64,000 nt of DNA, taken from positions 1 through 64,000 of the forward strand of contig SFIE01000013.1 in assembly GCA_004555405.1 (NCBI GenBank), given 5' to 3'. The notes beneath the pieces are model-generated. The model saw nothing but the letters and a program-made list of their open reading frames with translations, was not told the origin of the DNA and searched no databases. The stretch is from Subdoligranulum sp. (GTDB lineage: Bacteria > Bacillota > Clostridia > Oscillospirales > Ruminococcaceae). Position 1 is the first letter of the stretch; each line of letters begins with the position of its first letter. The translations under genes were made by a program, and so were the position numbers. This document shows positions 14,709 to 23,340 of the stretch, piece by piece.

Positions 14709-14725
14709 AAACTCGCGTTTTTAAA

Positions 14726-17140
14726 TTATGGATTTTTGTGCCATGCTTTCTGCCTGCCGTAGGGCAGGAAGCGCTGCACGCTGTTGGTTTTGCCCCACTC
14801 AGGGAGTGCGTCCAGGCAGGCGGTGATCCGTCGCTGCTCTCTGGGGGTGATCCGCTCAATCCGCCCGTTGAGGCACTCCTCCCAGATCTCCGCTACGCAG
14901 GTGTAGTCCCTCGCGGCGGTTTGGATGTTATCACGATCCAGCAGCGTGCCGTTATTCCACGCCTCTCGTCGATCACTGCCCCACCCGGTGCGCCAGTCTG
15001 TAGGTACCGGTTGCTCCAGAAACGCCTGAATCGTTGCCAGCCACGGGTCGATTTCCATGTGGGTTGCCTGCGCCTGTTCAGCGACTTCTACCTCTGCGCC
15101 AGCAAAGTACAGCGGCTCCCCGGCCTTATAAATCTGAACCGCCTCTGCCCAGATTTGGTCCACCGTGGCCTGCGGCAGCCACTTGTCCTCTCCCATTTTG
15201 CGGATATCGTATCGCGGCGGGTGCTTATACACATCAATGGGCCAGAAGCGGCGGTTACCGGTGGGGTCCCTCAGAAACTCCGTTTTGTTGCTTGTGCCAA
15301 AGAACACGCACCTGCGCGGATAGTTTACGGTGTTTTTGCCATAGCTTGGCCGGTACACATCTTCGCGCTGACTGATAAACTGCTTGGCTGCCTCATTTTC
15401 GCTCTTGTCAAGCGCTGTCAGCTCTCCCAGCTCTACAAGCCAAACTCCGCGGATGCTCTCTCGGGCATCCTTGCTGCTGAAATTTGTAAGGCTATCAGAG
15501 AACCATTTTTGCCCCAATTTGGCCACAAAAGTGCTCTTACCGATGCCTTGCTGCCCCGAAAAGATAACCACTTGATCATATTTAGCCCCCGGATGGCACG
15601 CTCTGGCCACCGCTGCTGCCAGGCTTTTCCGTGCCACTGCGCGGGTGTAGGGGCTATCCTCGGCCCCCAGATAATCTGAGAATAGCGTTTCCACGCGGGG
15701 GGCCCCGTCCCAGTGTAGGTGCTGCAGGTAATCCACGACCGGGTCCTTGGCGTTGGCCTGCGCCTCCAGCGCGATGGCATCAGCGATCTTGCCGGAGCCG
15801 GTAAGATGATGCACGCTCTCGATGTACCAGCGCAGTCCGGCATCATCATCGTCCGACCACCAGCGTTCCTCCGTGCGCGGATCCCACGGCAGCGGCCCGG
15901 TGCACTTTCGGCGCATAGCGAACAAATCATTCCAGACTTTTCCCGCAAGTGCCGCGTCATAGTGCATGAGCAATCTCATGTTTTGGCTGGTGCATAAGAG
16001 TTGCCCTTTAGCATTGACTTCGAGCCGTTTGTGCCAGTCATCCTCCGCCCGATCTGGGGCCTCCTGCGCCACGCTGAATCCCTCCAGCGCGCTCTGCAGG
16101 CGCTCCTCCGTCATAAGCCCGTACACCTCCGGGTCGTGCGCTGCAAGCTCGGCCATGGCGGCATAGCTCGGCAGTCGGTTGGTGGGAGTATCGGGCTTGG
16201 CGTCACTATCCTGCTCGGCAAATAGGTGGATGCGCACCAAGTCCCACGCGTTGCACAGGTGCCCGCCCGCCGGATCGGTGCTGTGGTGGCTGTACAAGAA
16301 GGCGCCCCCCTCATACAGCACCGCTCCCCCCGTGGTGCTGCCATTGGTATAGGTATAGCGGCCGTCGCCTGCAGGGGTGTAAACGCCGGGCAGGAAGTGT
16401 TCGATGGCCGAGGGCACATCGTACACGCGGCAGAATGCGCCCACAATGCCTGCCTTTTGGCTCGGGTCGGCCTGCCGGTTACCTCGGCTCGTTGGGGCGC
16501 TCTCGGCGGGGCACAGGGGCCATTCCGCGCAATTGCGCCAGTCGCTGTAGGTTGCCAGCAGCCCGTCTACGCTCAGTGCCCGGTTGGGGGCGTGCGTGCT
16601 CGCAGTGAACACCGCCTTACTATCCGCGCACCGGCTCGGCCAATACATGAGCCGCTCTACCTCAAAGGTGGTTGCATCAAAGATCCGGAGCTCCGGGTCG
16701 ATGGCCTGCGCCAGCAATCTTGCCACCGGCTGGTACTCGTCGGGGGTCATGGGGCGATCACTCGGCACGATGACCCGGAGGCGCGGGTGCTCCGGGTCAT
16801 GCTTGCGCGTGGAATATATGAGGAACAGTAGCCCCATCTCCGTCAGCGTGGCTTCCAACCGCTCCGTGCTGCCCGCAGGCGCGTTATCGATGTCCAGTGT
16901 AATCAGTGACCTCTCGGTGCAGCAGCCGCGCTTACGGCGGCCCTCAGCCAAGGCTCCACCCACAAACCCGCCGTTATCCTTGAGCTGGTCTTGCTGTGCT
17001 TTAGGCATTCGCAGGTACGCGGCCATGGTTTCTGCACCGACTGTGGTGCGCAGGGTCGCCTGGTGCACAAAGTCGGGCCACGACCAGTCCACCTGTTTCC
17101 ACTTGAGGTCTGTGCGGCTTTTACCGATACTCAGCTTCAT
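14726..17140 (-). CDS. VapE-like primase/helicase (virulence-associated E family)
   Basis: About 804 residues. The N-terminal part resembles archaeo-eukaryotic primase/bifunctional phage primases (ITLDIDNAPAG near 98, RHDPEHPRLRVIVPSDRPM near 130). A middle linker follows, then a VapE superfamily 3-type ATPase with GQQGIGKST near 525, VELGELTALDKSE near 570 and CVFFGTSNKTEFLRDPTGNRRFWPI near 610-635. Likely role: priming and unwinding at the phage origin. ATG 17140 has GAGGATG at good distance; ATG 17149 is too close to it. The heptamer repeats lie directly after its stop. Confidence 0.92.
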   Translation of the reverse strand: MKLSIGKSRTDLKWKQVDWSWPDFVHQATLRTTVGAETMAAYLRMPKAQQDQLKDNGGFVGGALAEGRRKRGCCTERSLITLDIDNAPAGSTERLEATLTEMGLLFLIYSTRKHDPEHPRLRVIVPSDRPMTPDEYQPVARLLAQAIDPELRIFDATTFEVERLMYWPSRCADSKAVFTASTHAPNRALSVDGLLATYSDWRNCAEWPLCPAESAPTSRGNRQADPSQKAGIVGAFCRVYDVPSAIEHFLPGVYTPAGDGRYTYTNGSTTGGAVLYEGGAFLYSHHSTDPAGGHLCNAWDLVRIHLFAEQDSDAKPDTPTNRLPSYAAMAELAAHDPEVYGLMTEERLQSALEGFSVAQEAPDRAEDDWHKRLEVNAKGQLLCTSQNMRLLMHYDAALAGKVWNDLFAMRRKCTGPLPWDPRTEERWWSDDDDAGLRWYIESVHHLTGSGKIADAIALEAQANAKDPVVDYLQHLHWDGAPRVETLFSDYLGAEDSPYTRAVARKSLAAAVARACHPGAKYDQVVIFSGQQGIGKSTFVAKLGQKWFSDSLTNFSSKDARESIRGVWLVELGELTALDKSENEAAKQFISQREDVYRPSYGKNTVNYPRRCVFFGTSNKTEFLRDPTGNRRFWPIDVYKHPPRYDIRKMGEDKWLPQATVDQIWAEAVQIYKAGEPLYFAGAEVEVAEQAQATHMEIDPWLATIQAFLEQPVPTDWRTGWGSDRREAWNNGTLLDRDNIQTAARDYTCVAEIWEECLNGRIERITPREQRRITACLDALPEWGKTNSVQRFLPYGRQKAWHKNP

Positions 17141-17588
17141 TTTGTTCATCCTCGATTTCTGCGGCCCGGGCCATGACCTCGACCGCGTACTCAGATACTT
17201 CGCTACGGCAGCTGCCCTGGTTGTAGGCGGTCAGCGCCTTACCCATGTCGCCGTCATAGCGCACGAGCTGCTCTGCGAGGATGTCCGCACCGACCGTGAT
17301 ATTCTGCTCAGCGTCGAACATATCCGTGCAGCCGAGATCGTCCATGCGCTGCTGGTGCCAGCGTGGCTGGATCTGCATAAGTCCGAGGCTGCGGCCGCCG
17401 TCGCCGACGGCCTCTACCTCAAAGCCAGACTCGCGCTCGATCATGGCCAGCAGCACAGTGCTGGGAAGCTCGTAGTCGTTGCTGACCTGCTCCACAATGG
17501 CCATGATATCGGGGGTGGTGGGGGCCACCTGCGCTGGCTGTTGCGCCAGCAGCAGGCTGCCCGCTGCGATTGCAGTAAGTACTATCAT
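17121..17588 (-). CDS. Secreted lytic transglycosylase (SLT domain)
   Basis: 155 residues. A hydrophobic N-terminus MIVLTAIAAGSLLL (signal peptide or anchor), a short linker, then an SLT fold with ERESGFEVEA (catalytic Glu53 followed by Ser), GRSLGLMQIQPRWH near 65-78 and ALTAYNQGS near 118. It would cut peptidoglycan between MurNAc and GlcNAc. Its place within the replication operon, overlapping both neighbours, is unusual for a lysis or tail enzyme. The two overlaps (4 bp with the zinc protein, about 20 bp with VapE) suggest tight coupling. Confidence 0.85.
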   Translation of the reverse strand: MIVLTAIAAGSLLLAQQPAQVAPTTPDIMAIVEQVSNDYELPSTVLLAMIERESGFEVEAVGDGGRSLGLMQIQPRWHQQRMDDLGCTDMFDAEQNITVGADILAEQLVRYDGDMGKALTAYNQGSCRSEVSEYAVEVMARAAEIEDEQNEAEYR

Positions 17589-17836
17589 TTTGCTTCCTCC
17601 AGCGCCTCAAATCTGAACGGATGTTTGGGCGAATAGGGCGCCTTTATTCTGCCCTCCACGGCTGCATTCCAGTTTTCGGCGGCCTCTGCCACCGTTTTCC
17701 CGCTGTGGCCTACCCGGCCGCAAGCGGTGCAGGCTACTACAAACGCCTTTGACTTCACCGGTTTTACCCAGTTCAGCCTATCCCCCGCCCTCTGTCCGCA
17801 GGGGCAGGGCCGGATTTCGAGTGCCTTTTTGCTCAT
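17585..17836 (-). CDS. Lar-like zinc-finger protein (restriction alleviation family)
   Basis: 83 residues with the Lar family plan: CPCG at 11-14, CTACGRVG near 37-44 and a closing AAENWNAA helix. The two Cys pairs should bind one zinc. Lar proteins relieve type I restriction, and related phage forms are very common, but antirestriction is not proved for all of them. Start and stop both overlap neighbours by 4 bp (ATGA). Confidence 0.85.
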   Translation of the reverse strand: MSKKALEIRPCPCGQRAGDRLNWVKPVKSKAFVVACTACGRVGHSGKTVAEAAENWNAAVEGRIKAPYSPKHPFRFEALEEAK

Positions 17837-18435
17837 TTGATTTCCTCCCAGGTGTATCGGCCCTTACCCGAATTACGCCAGCCCCCAATTCCGCGCAGCG
17901 TGCCGTAATCCAAGCATTCCCGTACCATCTGCTCCAGTGAGGGATCCAGCAGGGTGAATTCCAGCTCGATGGTGCTGCCTGCGGGCACACTCTCACTCTT
18001 AGCGATACTCACCCGCTCGCCCATGGGGGTGCTGGCGCGCAGGGGGCGCTCACAGTAGCCCATGCGCATACCGTGCATATCGTAGGGGATCTCGCGCGGG
18101 GATACGAAAATCAAGCCGTCGATGGCTTGCTTATAGGCTTTCAGGGCGGCGCAAGCTTTGCCGCCCGCGTATCCTGCCTTACCCGCTTTGGCGAGTGCCT
18201 TGCAGGAATCCTTGAGCATGCCCTTGATCTGGTAGTCGTAAATAAAGGGCCTGCCATCGGCCAGCCGGGGGAAGATGGTTACACGATCCTCTGCGGACTG
18301 TGCCTTGATCGCGGCCACCTCCTGCGCGGTGAGCTCATCGGTAGGGGCTTTACTGGCGATGTAGGTTGCCAGCAGTTCTTCGTTGCTGGGGCTGGTGCCC
18401 AGGGTTTCTTCGGTCAATGTGATTCGTACTTTCAT
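17833..18435 (-). CDS. Phage protein with C-terminal glycine-rich loop, 200 aa
   Basis: Not assigned to a named family. The N-terminus is strand-like (MKVRITLTEETLGT), followed by a helical middle and VTIFPRLADGRPFIYDYQIKGMLKDSCKAL. The C-terminus, LDYGTLRGIGGWRNSGKGRYTWEE, has a G-x-G-x-x-R-x-x-G-x-G loop of the kind seen in RAMP/Cas6-fold RNA-binding proteins. A nucleic-acid-binding ferredoxin-like fold is therefore possible but unproved. It has a good AAAGGAG ribosome site and is the first gene after the long phased-repeat tract. I see no CRISPR array nearby. Confidence 0.7.
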   Translation of the reverse strand: MKVRITLTEETLGTSPSNEELLATYIASKAPTDELTAQEVAAIKAQSAEDRVTIFPRLADGRPFIYDYQIKGMLKDSCKALAKAGKAGYAGGKACAALKAYKQAIDGLIFVSPREIPYDMHGMRMGYCERPLRASTPMGERVSIAKSESVPAGSTIELEFTLLDPSLEQMVRECLDYGTLRGIGGWRNSGKGRYTWEEIK

Positions 18436-18516
18436 GGTAATTCTCCTTTACTTATGTGTTTTCCTTTGCGCGTCAATACTTTGCATATCCAGCGCGCCGC
18501 ATACCCATCTATTCGT

Positions 18517-18951
18517 TTCCACTGCCCGGCCGATCAGCTCCATTCCGGTGCAAATCTCGACGGCTCCACTCGCAGCCATTGCCGGTCCGAGCACATCCGC
18601 AGCAAGTCTATGCCTTTCCAAGCTTTTCCGAGGCCATGCTGCTCCTTGCTACACTATTCCGTATCGTCGCCATTCGACGCTTTTCCGAGGCAATTCTTGG
18701 CCATGCAATTCCTCAGCACATCTGCGACTTGCATTTCCCACGCAGCTCAGTGCAGTTCCTATGCGATTCATTGGCACTCATAGCCTTTCCGTGGCTATGC
18801 TTCTCTCTGCTTTTCCGAAGCTACGCATTTCTCTGCTTTTCCATGGCACATCAAGTCTTTACGTTTCCGGTGCCTCTCACTTCGCAGCCTTGCTTTTCCT
18901 ACGCATGGCGAATCTACGCTATTCCAGTGCAACTCTTTTCATAGCATTTCC
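18517..18951 (-). repeat. Non-coding tract of half-helical-turn phased repeats
   Basis: 536 bp (18436-18971) without a credible gene. On the minus strand the word GGAA (TTCC on +) recurs at + positions 18517, 18543, 18616, 18626, 18657, 18683, 18709, 18735, 18756, 18787, 18813, 18839, 18865, 18896, 18922 and 18948. Relaxed words at 18564, 18585 and 18595 fill the one long gap. Every gap is then 10, 21, 26 or 31 bp, that is 2, 4, 5 or 6 half-turns of B-DNA. GC dinucleotides recur between them at steps of about 5. Sequence is otherwise degenerate. It separates polA from the glycine-loop gene within one operon. Confidence 0.8.
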
Positions 18952-18971
18952 TTTGCGTTTCGCAGCGTGGT

Positions 18972-20972
18972 TTAGTCCTTGGTGAAGAATTCGCCGACCC
19001 AGCCCTCTGCGTTAAGGGGGAGGCCGGTAGCCCAAGGCGCGGGCTGGCTCATGATCCGACGGATATCAGCGAGTTGCTCATCCGCTCGTGCCGCGTCAGC
19101 CTCAATTACCACCTCATCGTGTATATGGAACACCACCCTGTACCCGGCGACTTTAAGCTGCTGCAGCGCATACTCCAGGCAGTCGCGGCCGATGGCCTGC
19201 GTTAGGTTCTCGGCCAGTTTGCCGCCGTAGGTTTCGCTCTCCGCCCAGCCGGTGACCGTCTGCTCGCGGTAATAAATACGGCCATCCGTTTTATCAATGC
19301 GCGGAGCTGCGTAGTAGAGCTTGCGCTCGCTGGGCAGCTGGATTGTGAGGAAGCTCAAAGGGCAGGTGCTGCTGGCCTCCATACGGATTATCGCCAAACG
19401 CCCCGCACCCCCGTTTACGGTGTGAGGCAGCCCGGTGCGGATGGTTTCCTTGCAGGCTCGGTCAAGAGCTCTCCATAGGGCCGTGATCCGCGGGTTTTGC
19501 TGCCGCCAGCGGGTGACCATATCCTGAATGGCCGCATCGGGCAGGCAGCCCAGCGCACCACCGGTGTCCATGCGCCGCATCGCGCCCACGCCGCCGTTAT
19601 ATCCAAGCGCCAGGGTTGCCACCTTGCCGCGCTGGCGGTAGCTGTAGTTAGGGTGGCCTTTGACTATGGTGTCCACCGGAACACCGAACATCTTTGAGGC
19701 CGTGGCCTCATAGATTTTGCCTGTGGTGCGGAACACCTCCAGTACCCAATCTTCCCCGGCCTCCCATGCCAGCAGCCGCGCCTCGATGGCCGAGAAGTCC
19801 GCATCGATGAATACTTTTCCCGGTGCCGGGATCAGTACAGTACGGATCATCTGGCTGAGTACATCCGCTACATCGCCGTACAACATCTCAAGGGCTGCCT
19901 CATCCTTGCGCTTGATCAGTTCCCGCACTTCCGGCTGTCCGCGCAGGTAGGTGCGCGGCAGGTTTTGCACCTGCAGCAGCCGTCCTGCCCATCGCCCGGT
20001 GCGGTTTGCCCCGTAGAATTGGAGGCATCCTCGGATGCGATCATCCGGGCCTGCTGCGGCCTCTACCACCTCGTACTTGGTGGTAGAAGTCTTGCCCAGC
20101 CCTTGCCGCAGCTGCAGCATTTCGCGCACATTTGCAGGCAGCGTTGAATCGGTGAGTTCCTGCGCCACTGTGGCTTTTTGCAGATTAGGCAGGGAGCAGC
20201 CCTGCTGTTCCAGCCATGCCATCAGCTGCGCTGTGCTGTTGGGGTTGCCGAGCCCGGTGATCTCTCGGGCTCGGTTTACCAGCTTGTCGGTGTACACTCT
20301 CTGGCAGAACAGCGCACCGTCGGCCAGCTGCCTATCGATGGCGATCCCGCGACTATTCATCCGCAGGTCGTCACGCCACTGCTCCCAGATGCTTTCCGGT
20401 ACATGGAAAGGCTCCAGCATCCGATCGATTGTGCGCTCGGTTTCCACATCTCGGCGGTTATACTTGCAGAAAAGTTCCCACTTCTCCGGCGCGTGTAGCG
20501 GCAGGTTGCGGGTGCGGCCGCCGTTGGCTTTGGTCGGCCTGCAGGGTACACAAAAGTACCGGATAAGGGCTGCGCCCTCGCGCATTTTGGCCTGCTCCTC
20601 GCCCAATCGCAGGGCCTTGCCCGCTTCTTTAAGGCTGGCAGGCAGGCCGCAGTATAGGGCGTGTACCATGCTATCCTCCCACTGCTCCAGCCAATCCTCG
20701 CGCTGCTGCTGGCTCAGCTGGAAGTACTCTGACAAGCACCACCACTCAAACGCAGCGTTCCATGCGCGCTTCTTGATCGTCGGATCGAAGAGCAACTGCT
20801 TAACGCGCCCGATCAGCGGATCTCCAGTCGAACAGTCCACCAGCTCCACCGGCTCATTGTCCATGGCGTAGCTACACAGGAGAATTTGAAACTCTGGGTC
20901 TTGTGCGTAGCGGTACGCACCTGTATCCGCAATCGGTGCCGGGCTGTAGGTTTCGAGGTCAATGGTGATCAT
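18972..20972 (-). CDS. Phage DNA polymerase, family A
   Basis: 666 residues, with a 3'-5' exonuclease domain (IDLETYS at 4-10) followed by a Pol I-type polymerase domain: motif A FIDADFSAIEARLLAWEAG near 385-403, motif B region GKVATLALGYNGGVGAM near 450, and motif C FHIHDEVVIEAD near 617-628. Lacks a 5' nuclease domain, as is usual for phage PolA. It replicates the phage genome with the single-strand binding protein encoded upstream, whose gene overlaps it by 4 bp. Confidence 0.97.
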   Translation of the reverse strand: MITIDLETYSPAPIADTGAYRYAQDPEFQILLCSYAMDNEPVELVDCSTGDPLIGRVKQLLFDPTIKKRAWNAAFEWWCLSEYFQLSQQQREDWLEQWEDSMVHALYCGLPASLKEAGKALRLGEEQAKMREGAALIRYFCVPCRPTKANGGRTRNLPLHAPEKWELFCKYNRRDVETERTIDRMLEPFHVPESIWEQWRDDLRMNSRGIAIDRQLADGALFCQRVYTDKLVNRAREITGLGNPNSTAQLMAWLEQQGCSLPNLQKATVAQELTDSTLPANVREMLQLRQGLGKTSTTKYEVVEAAAGPDDRIRGCLQFYGANRTGRWAGRLLQVQNLPRTYLRGQPEVRELIKRKDEAALEMLYGDVADVLSQMIRTVLIPAPGKVFIDADFSAIEARLLAWEAGEDWVLEVFRTTGKIYEATASKMFGVPVDTIVKGHPNYSYRQRGKVATLALGYNGGVGAMRRMDTGGALGCLPDAAIQDMVTRWRQQNPRITALWRALDRACKETIRTGLPHTVNGGAGRLAIIRMEASSTCPLSFLTIQLPSERKLYYAAPRIDKTDGRIYYREQTVTGWAESETYGGKLAENLTQAIGRDCLEYALQQLKVAGYRVVFHIHDEVVIEADAARADEQLADIRRIMSQPAPWATGLPLNAEGWVGEFFTKD

Positions 20973-21526
20973 CCCAGCATGGCCTCGACATCAGTGCTCA
21001 GCACCTCGAAGCCCTCCGTTCCGGTGTCGCCACCCAGGCGCTCGCCATCCTTGGTTTTCTGGATAGCGACCAAACCGGCGGCGAGGCCTTTGCCGCCCTT
21101 AGGGTTGTTGTAGGCGAAAATGGAGACCTTGACATTGGCGTAGCATCCGCTGTACACCTCGTCACGGTCCATGATCGGGTTGCACTGCGCATCGATAATC
21201 TTGGGCGCGTGGTCGGCGTTGGCCTTGGCGTTGATAAAAAAGCAGCCTGCGTAGTTATCGTCGCAGCCCTTATTGGGGTCGGTGTCGCCATCGCGGAGCA
21301 GCGGGTGCGCGTAGCTGGCGGGCTTCTTGCCGCCCCACTTAGTGGTGACTGCCTCGCTCTCGATCTTGGCCATCAGCGCTTTGATGCGCTGCAGGGTGCC
21401 TGTGTCACTCTTGGGGATCAGCAGGCAGCAGCTGTACTGCATCTTGTCGCCCTCCATGCTCTGGCGGGCCTCCCAAACATTGGCATAGCTGAGACGGCAG
21501 GGAATGATGATTTCGTTAGCGTTCAT
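20969..21526 (-). CDS. DUF2815 protein, probable single-stranded DNA-binding protein
   Basis: 185 residues. Matches DUF2815: CRLSYANVWEARQSMEGDKMQYSCCLLIPK near 10-40, HPLLRDGDTDPNKGCDDNYAGCFFINAKA near 90-120 and GCYANVKVSIFAYNNPKGGKGLAAGLVAIQKTKDGERLGG near 125-165. The family is thought to take an OB-like ssDNA-binding role and almost always precedes polA in Firmicutes siphophages, as it does here. Ribosome site AAAGGA upstream. Confidence 0.92.
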   Translation of the reverse strand: MNANEIIIPCRLSYANVWEARQSMEGDKMQYSCCLLIPKSDTGTLQRIKALMAKIESEAVTTKWGGKKPASYAHPLLRDGDTDPNKGCDDNYAGCFFINAKANADHAPKIIDAQCNPIMDRDEVYSGCYANVKVSIFAYNNPKGGKGLAAGLVAIQKTKDGERLGGDTGTEGFEVLSTDVEAMLG

Positions 21527-21550
21527 AGTATTGTATCCTTTCTTTGCTGT

Positions 21551-22717
21551 TTATTTTTCGGCTGCCTCGAACCCATCAGTGGGGTCGTAGGCAGGTCGGT
21601 TATCGCTCTCAGGGGCCAGTGTAGGCTTGCCCTGCGGCTTGACCACAAAGCCACCACACACCTCGTTGAAATGCTTTTTGCCCAGCAGCTTTTCCGCGGC
21701 CGACAGGCTGATTGGCTTACGCTCGTACAGCATGGCCGGGTCCACACCTGCCTGCTGCATTGCGGTAAAGGCTGCATCGGTGTCGGTGAATTGCCGCACG
21801 CTGCGGCCCTCTACCAGCTTCCAGCCCGGAACCGGATTGCCCTCGAGCAGCTGCTGGTGTGTGTAGACCTCCAGTGCCTTGACATAGTCGGCGATGTCCT
21901 GCGCCCGTCCCAGCCACTCGCCTATCTCGGCATTGGAGAGCAGCCGAGGATCCCGGACCTCGGGGGTCTGTGCCATAAAATCTGCCAGCGGCCCGTATTT
22001 ATCCTGCCATGCGCGGCATTGAGGGTATGCTCGGCACCAGCGGCACTGCTCTTTACCAGGGTTAAAGTCGCCCTCTCCGGCCCACGCCAGCTTGGCTGCG
22101 GGCACCAGGGTGTCCTCGGCCCATTTGAGCAGCTCATCGGTGGCGATGGTCCAGCGCTCGGGCTCTGCTTGAATGCGAGGCTGCACGATGGTCATGCACA
22201 CAGTGTTGATGGTGTCGGTAGCGCTGAACAGATCGTAGGCCCCCAGCGCGTAAAGCATCATCTGCTCATTTTGCACCGGGCTGACCGGTACGCCCGCACC
22301 GTACTTGAAGTCGATCACTTGGAGCGTACCGCCGCCGATCAGCAGGCAGTCACAGGTGCCGAAGCAGCCCGGTACCCAGCGCGTTACATTGACCGGCTGC
22401 TCCACGGCGATCGTGGGCTCAGAGGGGAATTCCGCCCACACCTCGTGGACAAACTCGGCGTATGCACTGGCTGCGCGCCACATTTCGGGGGGATAGTCAT
22501 CCTCCGCGACCTGCGCCCTCTCGTCCGGCTGGCCCATCCGCCAGCGAGGGATGTTCAGGCGCAGGGTCTGTTCGCACAGGTAGTGCGCCTTGGTGCCCTC
22601 CTCGGCGTAGGGGCTGGTGCTGCCGGGCATGTGCTCGGTCAGGCGCGCCGAGGGCGGGCAGGCGATCCACCGGTGTGCAGCGCTGGGAGAAAGCAGCGCA
22701 TGCTTAGTTGGCGCCAT
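21551..22717 (-). CDS. DUF2800 protein, PD-(D/E)xK nuclease-like
   Basis: 388 residues from ATG 22717 (MAPTKHALLSPSAAHRWIACPPSARL is the usual DUF2800 start; a longer in-frame extension only reads into the gene upstream). RecB/Cas4-type nuclease elements: GTKAHYLCE near 40, VIDFKYGAGVPV near 145 with the D-x-K pattern, and a Cys cluster CRWCRAYPQCRAW near 225-237 that may bind an iron-sulfur cluster or zinc. Probably a recombination exonuclease. The start overlaps the upstream gene by 14 bp. Confidence 0.92.
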   Translation of the reverse strand: MAPTKHALLSPSAAHRWIACPPSARLTEHMPGSTSPYAEEGTKAHYLCEQTLRLNIPRWRMGQPDERAQVAEDDYPPEMWRAASAYAEFVHEVWAEFPSEPTIAVEQPVNVTRWVPGCFGTCDCLLIGGGTLQVIDFKYGAGVPVSPVQNEQMMLYALGAYDLFSATDTINTVCMTIVQPRIQAEPERWTIATDELLKWAEDTLVPAAKLAWAGEGDFNPGKEQCRWCRAYPQCRAWQDKYGPLADFMAQTPEVRDPRLLSNAEIGEWLGRAQDIADYVKALEVYTHQQLLEGNPVPGWKLVEGRSVRQFTDTDAAFTAMQQAGVDPAMLYERKPISLSAAEKLLGKKHFNEVCGGFVVKPQGKPTLAPESDNRPAYDPTDGFEAAEK

Positions 22718-23096
22718 TGGCTGCCTCCAAATCTGCCAGCGCTTCTGCGCGGCGCTCCTCGGGGATCTCGGGCAGCTTCTGCGCGCCGTACTTATCCAGC
22801 ACTGCCTTGAGCTGCTCCACTTTGCCAGAAAGGGCAATTTTGCGGCCTACAGCCTGCAGCTGGTCGATGGTCGGGGTCTTGGTTTCTGCCGGAGCGGCGG
22901 CCTCTACAGGGGCGCTCTTGGGCTCTGCGGGCTTAACCGCAGCCGTCTTTGCGGGCTTGACCGCAGTTGCCTTCGCGGGCTTGACCGCCGCAGGGGCGGG
23001 GGTGGGTGCCTCTGCCATGCGGGCCTCGGCGCAAATGCCCAGCAGCAGTGCGCGATACTCCTCTACCGAGTTGGCGGTAATCTTAAGTTCAATCAT
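22704..23096 (-). CDS. Phage protein with PAKA-type repeats, 130 aa
   Basis: N-terminal strand MIELKITANSVEEYRALLLGICA, then a flexible Ala/Pro/Lys linker with three copies of a VKPAKxAA unit, then a helical C-terminal domain (TIDQLQAVGRKIALSGKVEQLKAVLDKYGAQKLPEIPEERRAEALADLEA). Proteins of this plan are common just upstream of DUF2800 in Firmicutes phages, and the function is not established. The repeat number may vary between strains. Overlaps both neighbours. Confidence 0.8.
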   Translation of the reverse strand: MIELKITANSVEEYRALLLGICAEARMAEAPTPAPAAVKPAKATAVKPAKTAAVKPAEPKSAPVEAAAPAETKTPTIDQLQAVGRKIALSGKVEQLKAVLDKYGAQKLPEIPEERRAEALADLEAANGAN

Positions 23097-23340
23097 TTTT
23101 GTGCTCCTCCTTATTGCTCTTGTTTACGATTTCAGGGCAAATAATCGCCATGCCGACCGCTGTGCGCAGGTTGGTCAGATTTTCTTTGGGTACTGCTTGC
23201 TCGGTGGCCTCGAGCAGCGCCTTGGTCAGCGCAGCGATCAGTACTACAGGGTTCCCCGACATATGGATGTAGGCTTCTTTGTCTTCTGGCGACACCTTGA
23301 TTTCGATGTTCGCGGGTTCCTTAAAATCCTTAATATTCAT
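23089..23340 (-). CDS. Hypothetical early phage protein, 83 aa
   Basis: Unknown function. The N-terminal part has alternating charge (ANIEIKVSPEDKEAYIHMSGNP), followed by a helix VVLIAALTKALLEATEQAV and a lysine/asparagine tail. It is coupled to both neighbours by overlaps of 8-11 bp, so it belongs to the early operon. No membrane segment or known motif. Confidence 0.75.
   Translation of the reverse strand: MNIKDFKEPANIEIKVSPEDKEAYIHMSGNPVVLIAALTKALLEATEQAVPKENLTNLRTAVGMAIICPEIVNKSNKEEHKND

Noticed and set aside
17833..18435. A true Cas6 or CRISPR-associated gene
   Set aside because: Only the glycine-rich loop is suggestive. No repeat array or other cas gene is present, and the context is a phage replication operon.
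18436..18985. Open frames on both strands and CRISPR-like look of the phased tract
   Set aside because: The words are short and degenerate, spacing varies between 10, 21, 26 and 31 bp, and there is no constant repeat or unique spacer. The open frames have no ribosome sites and odd composition.
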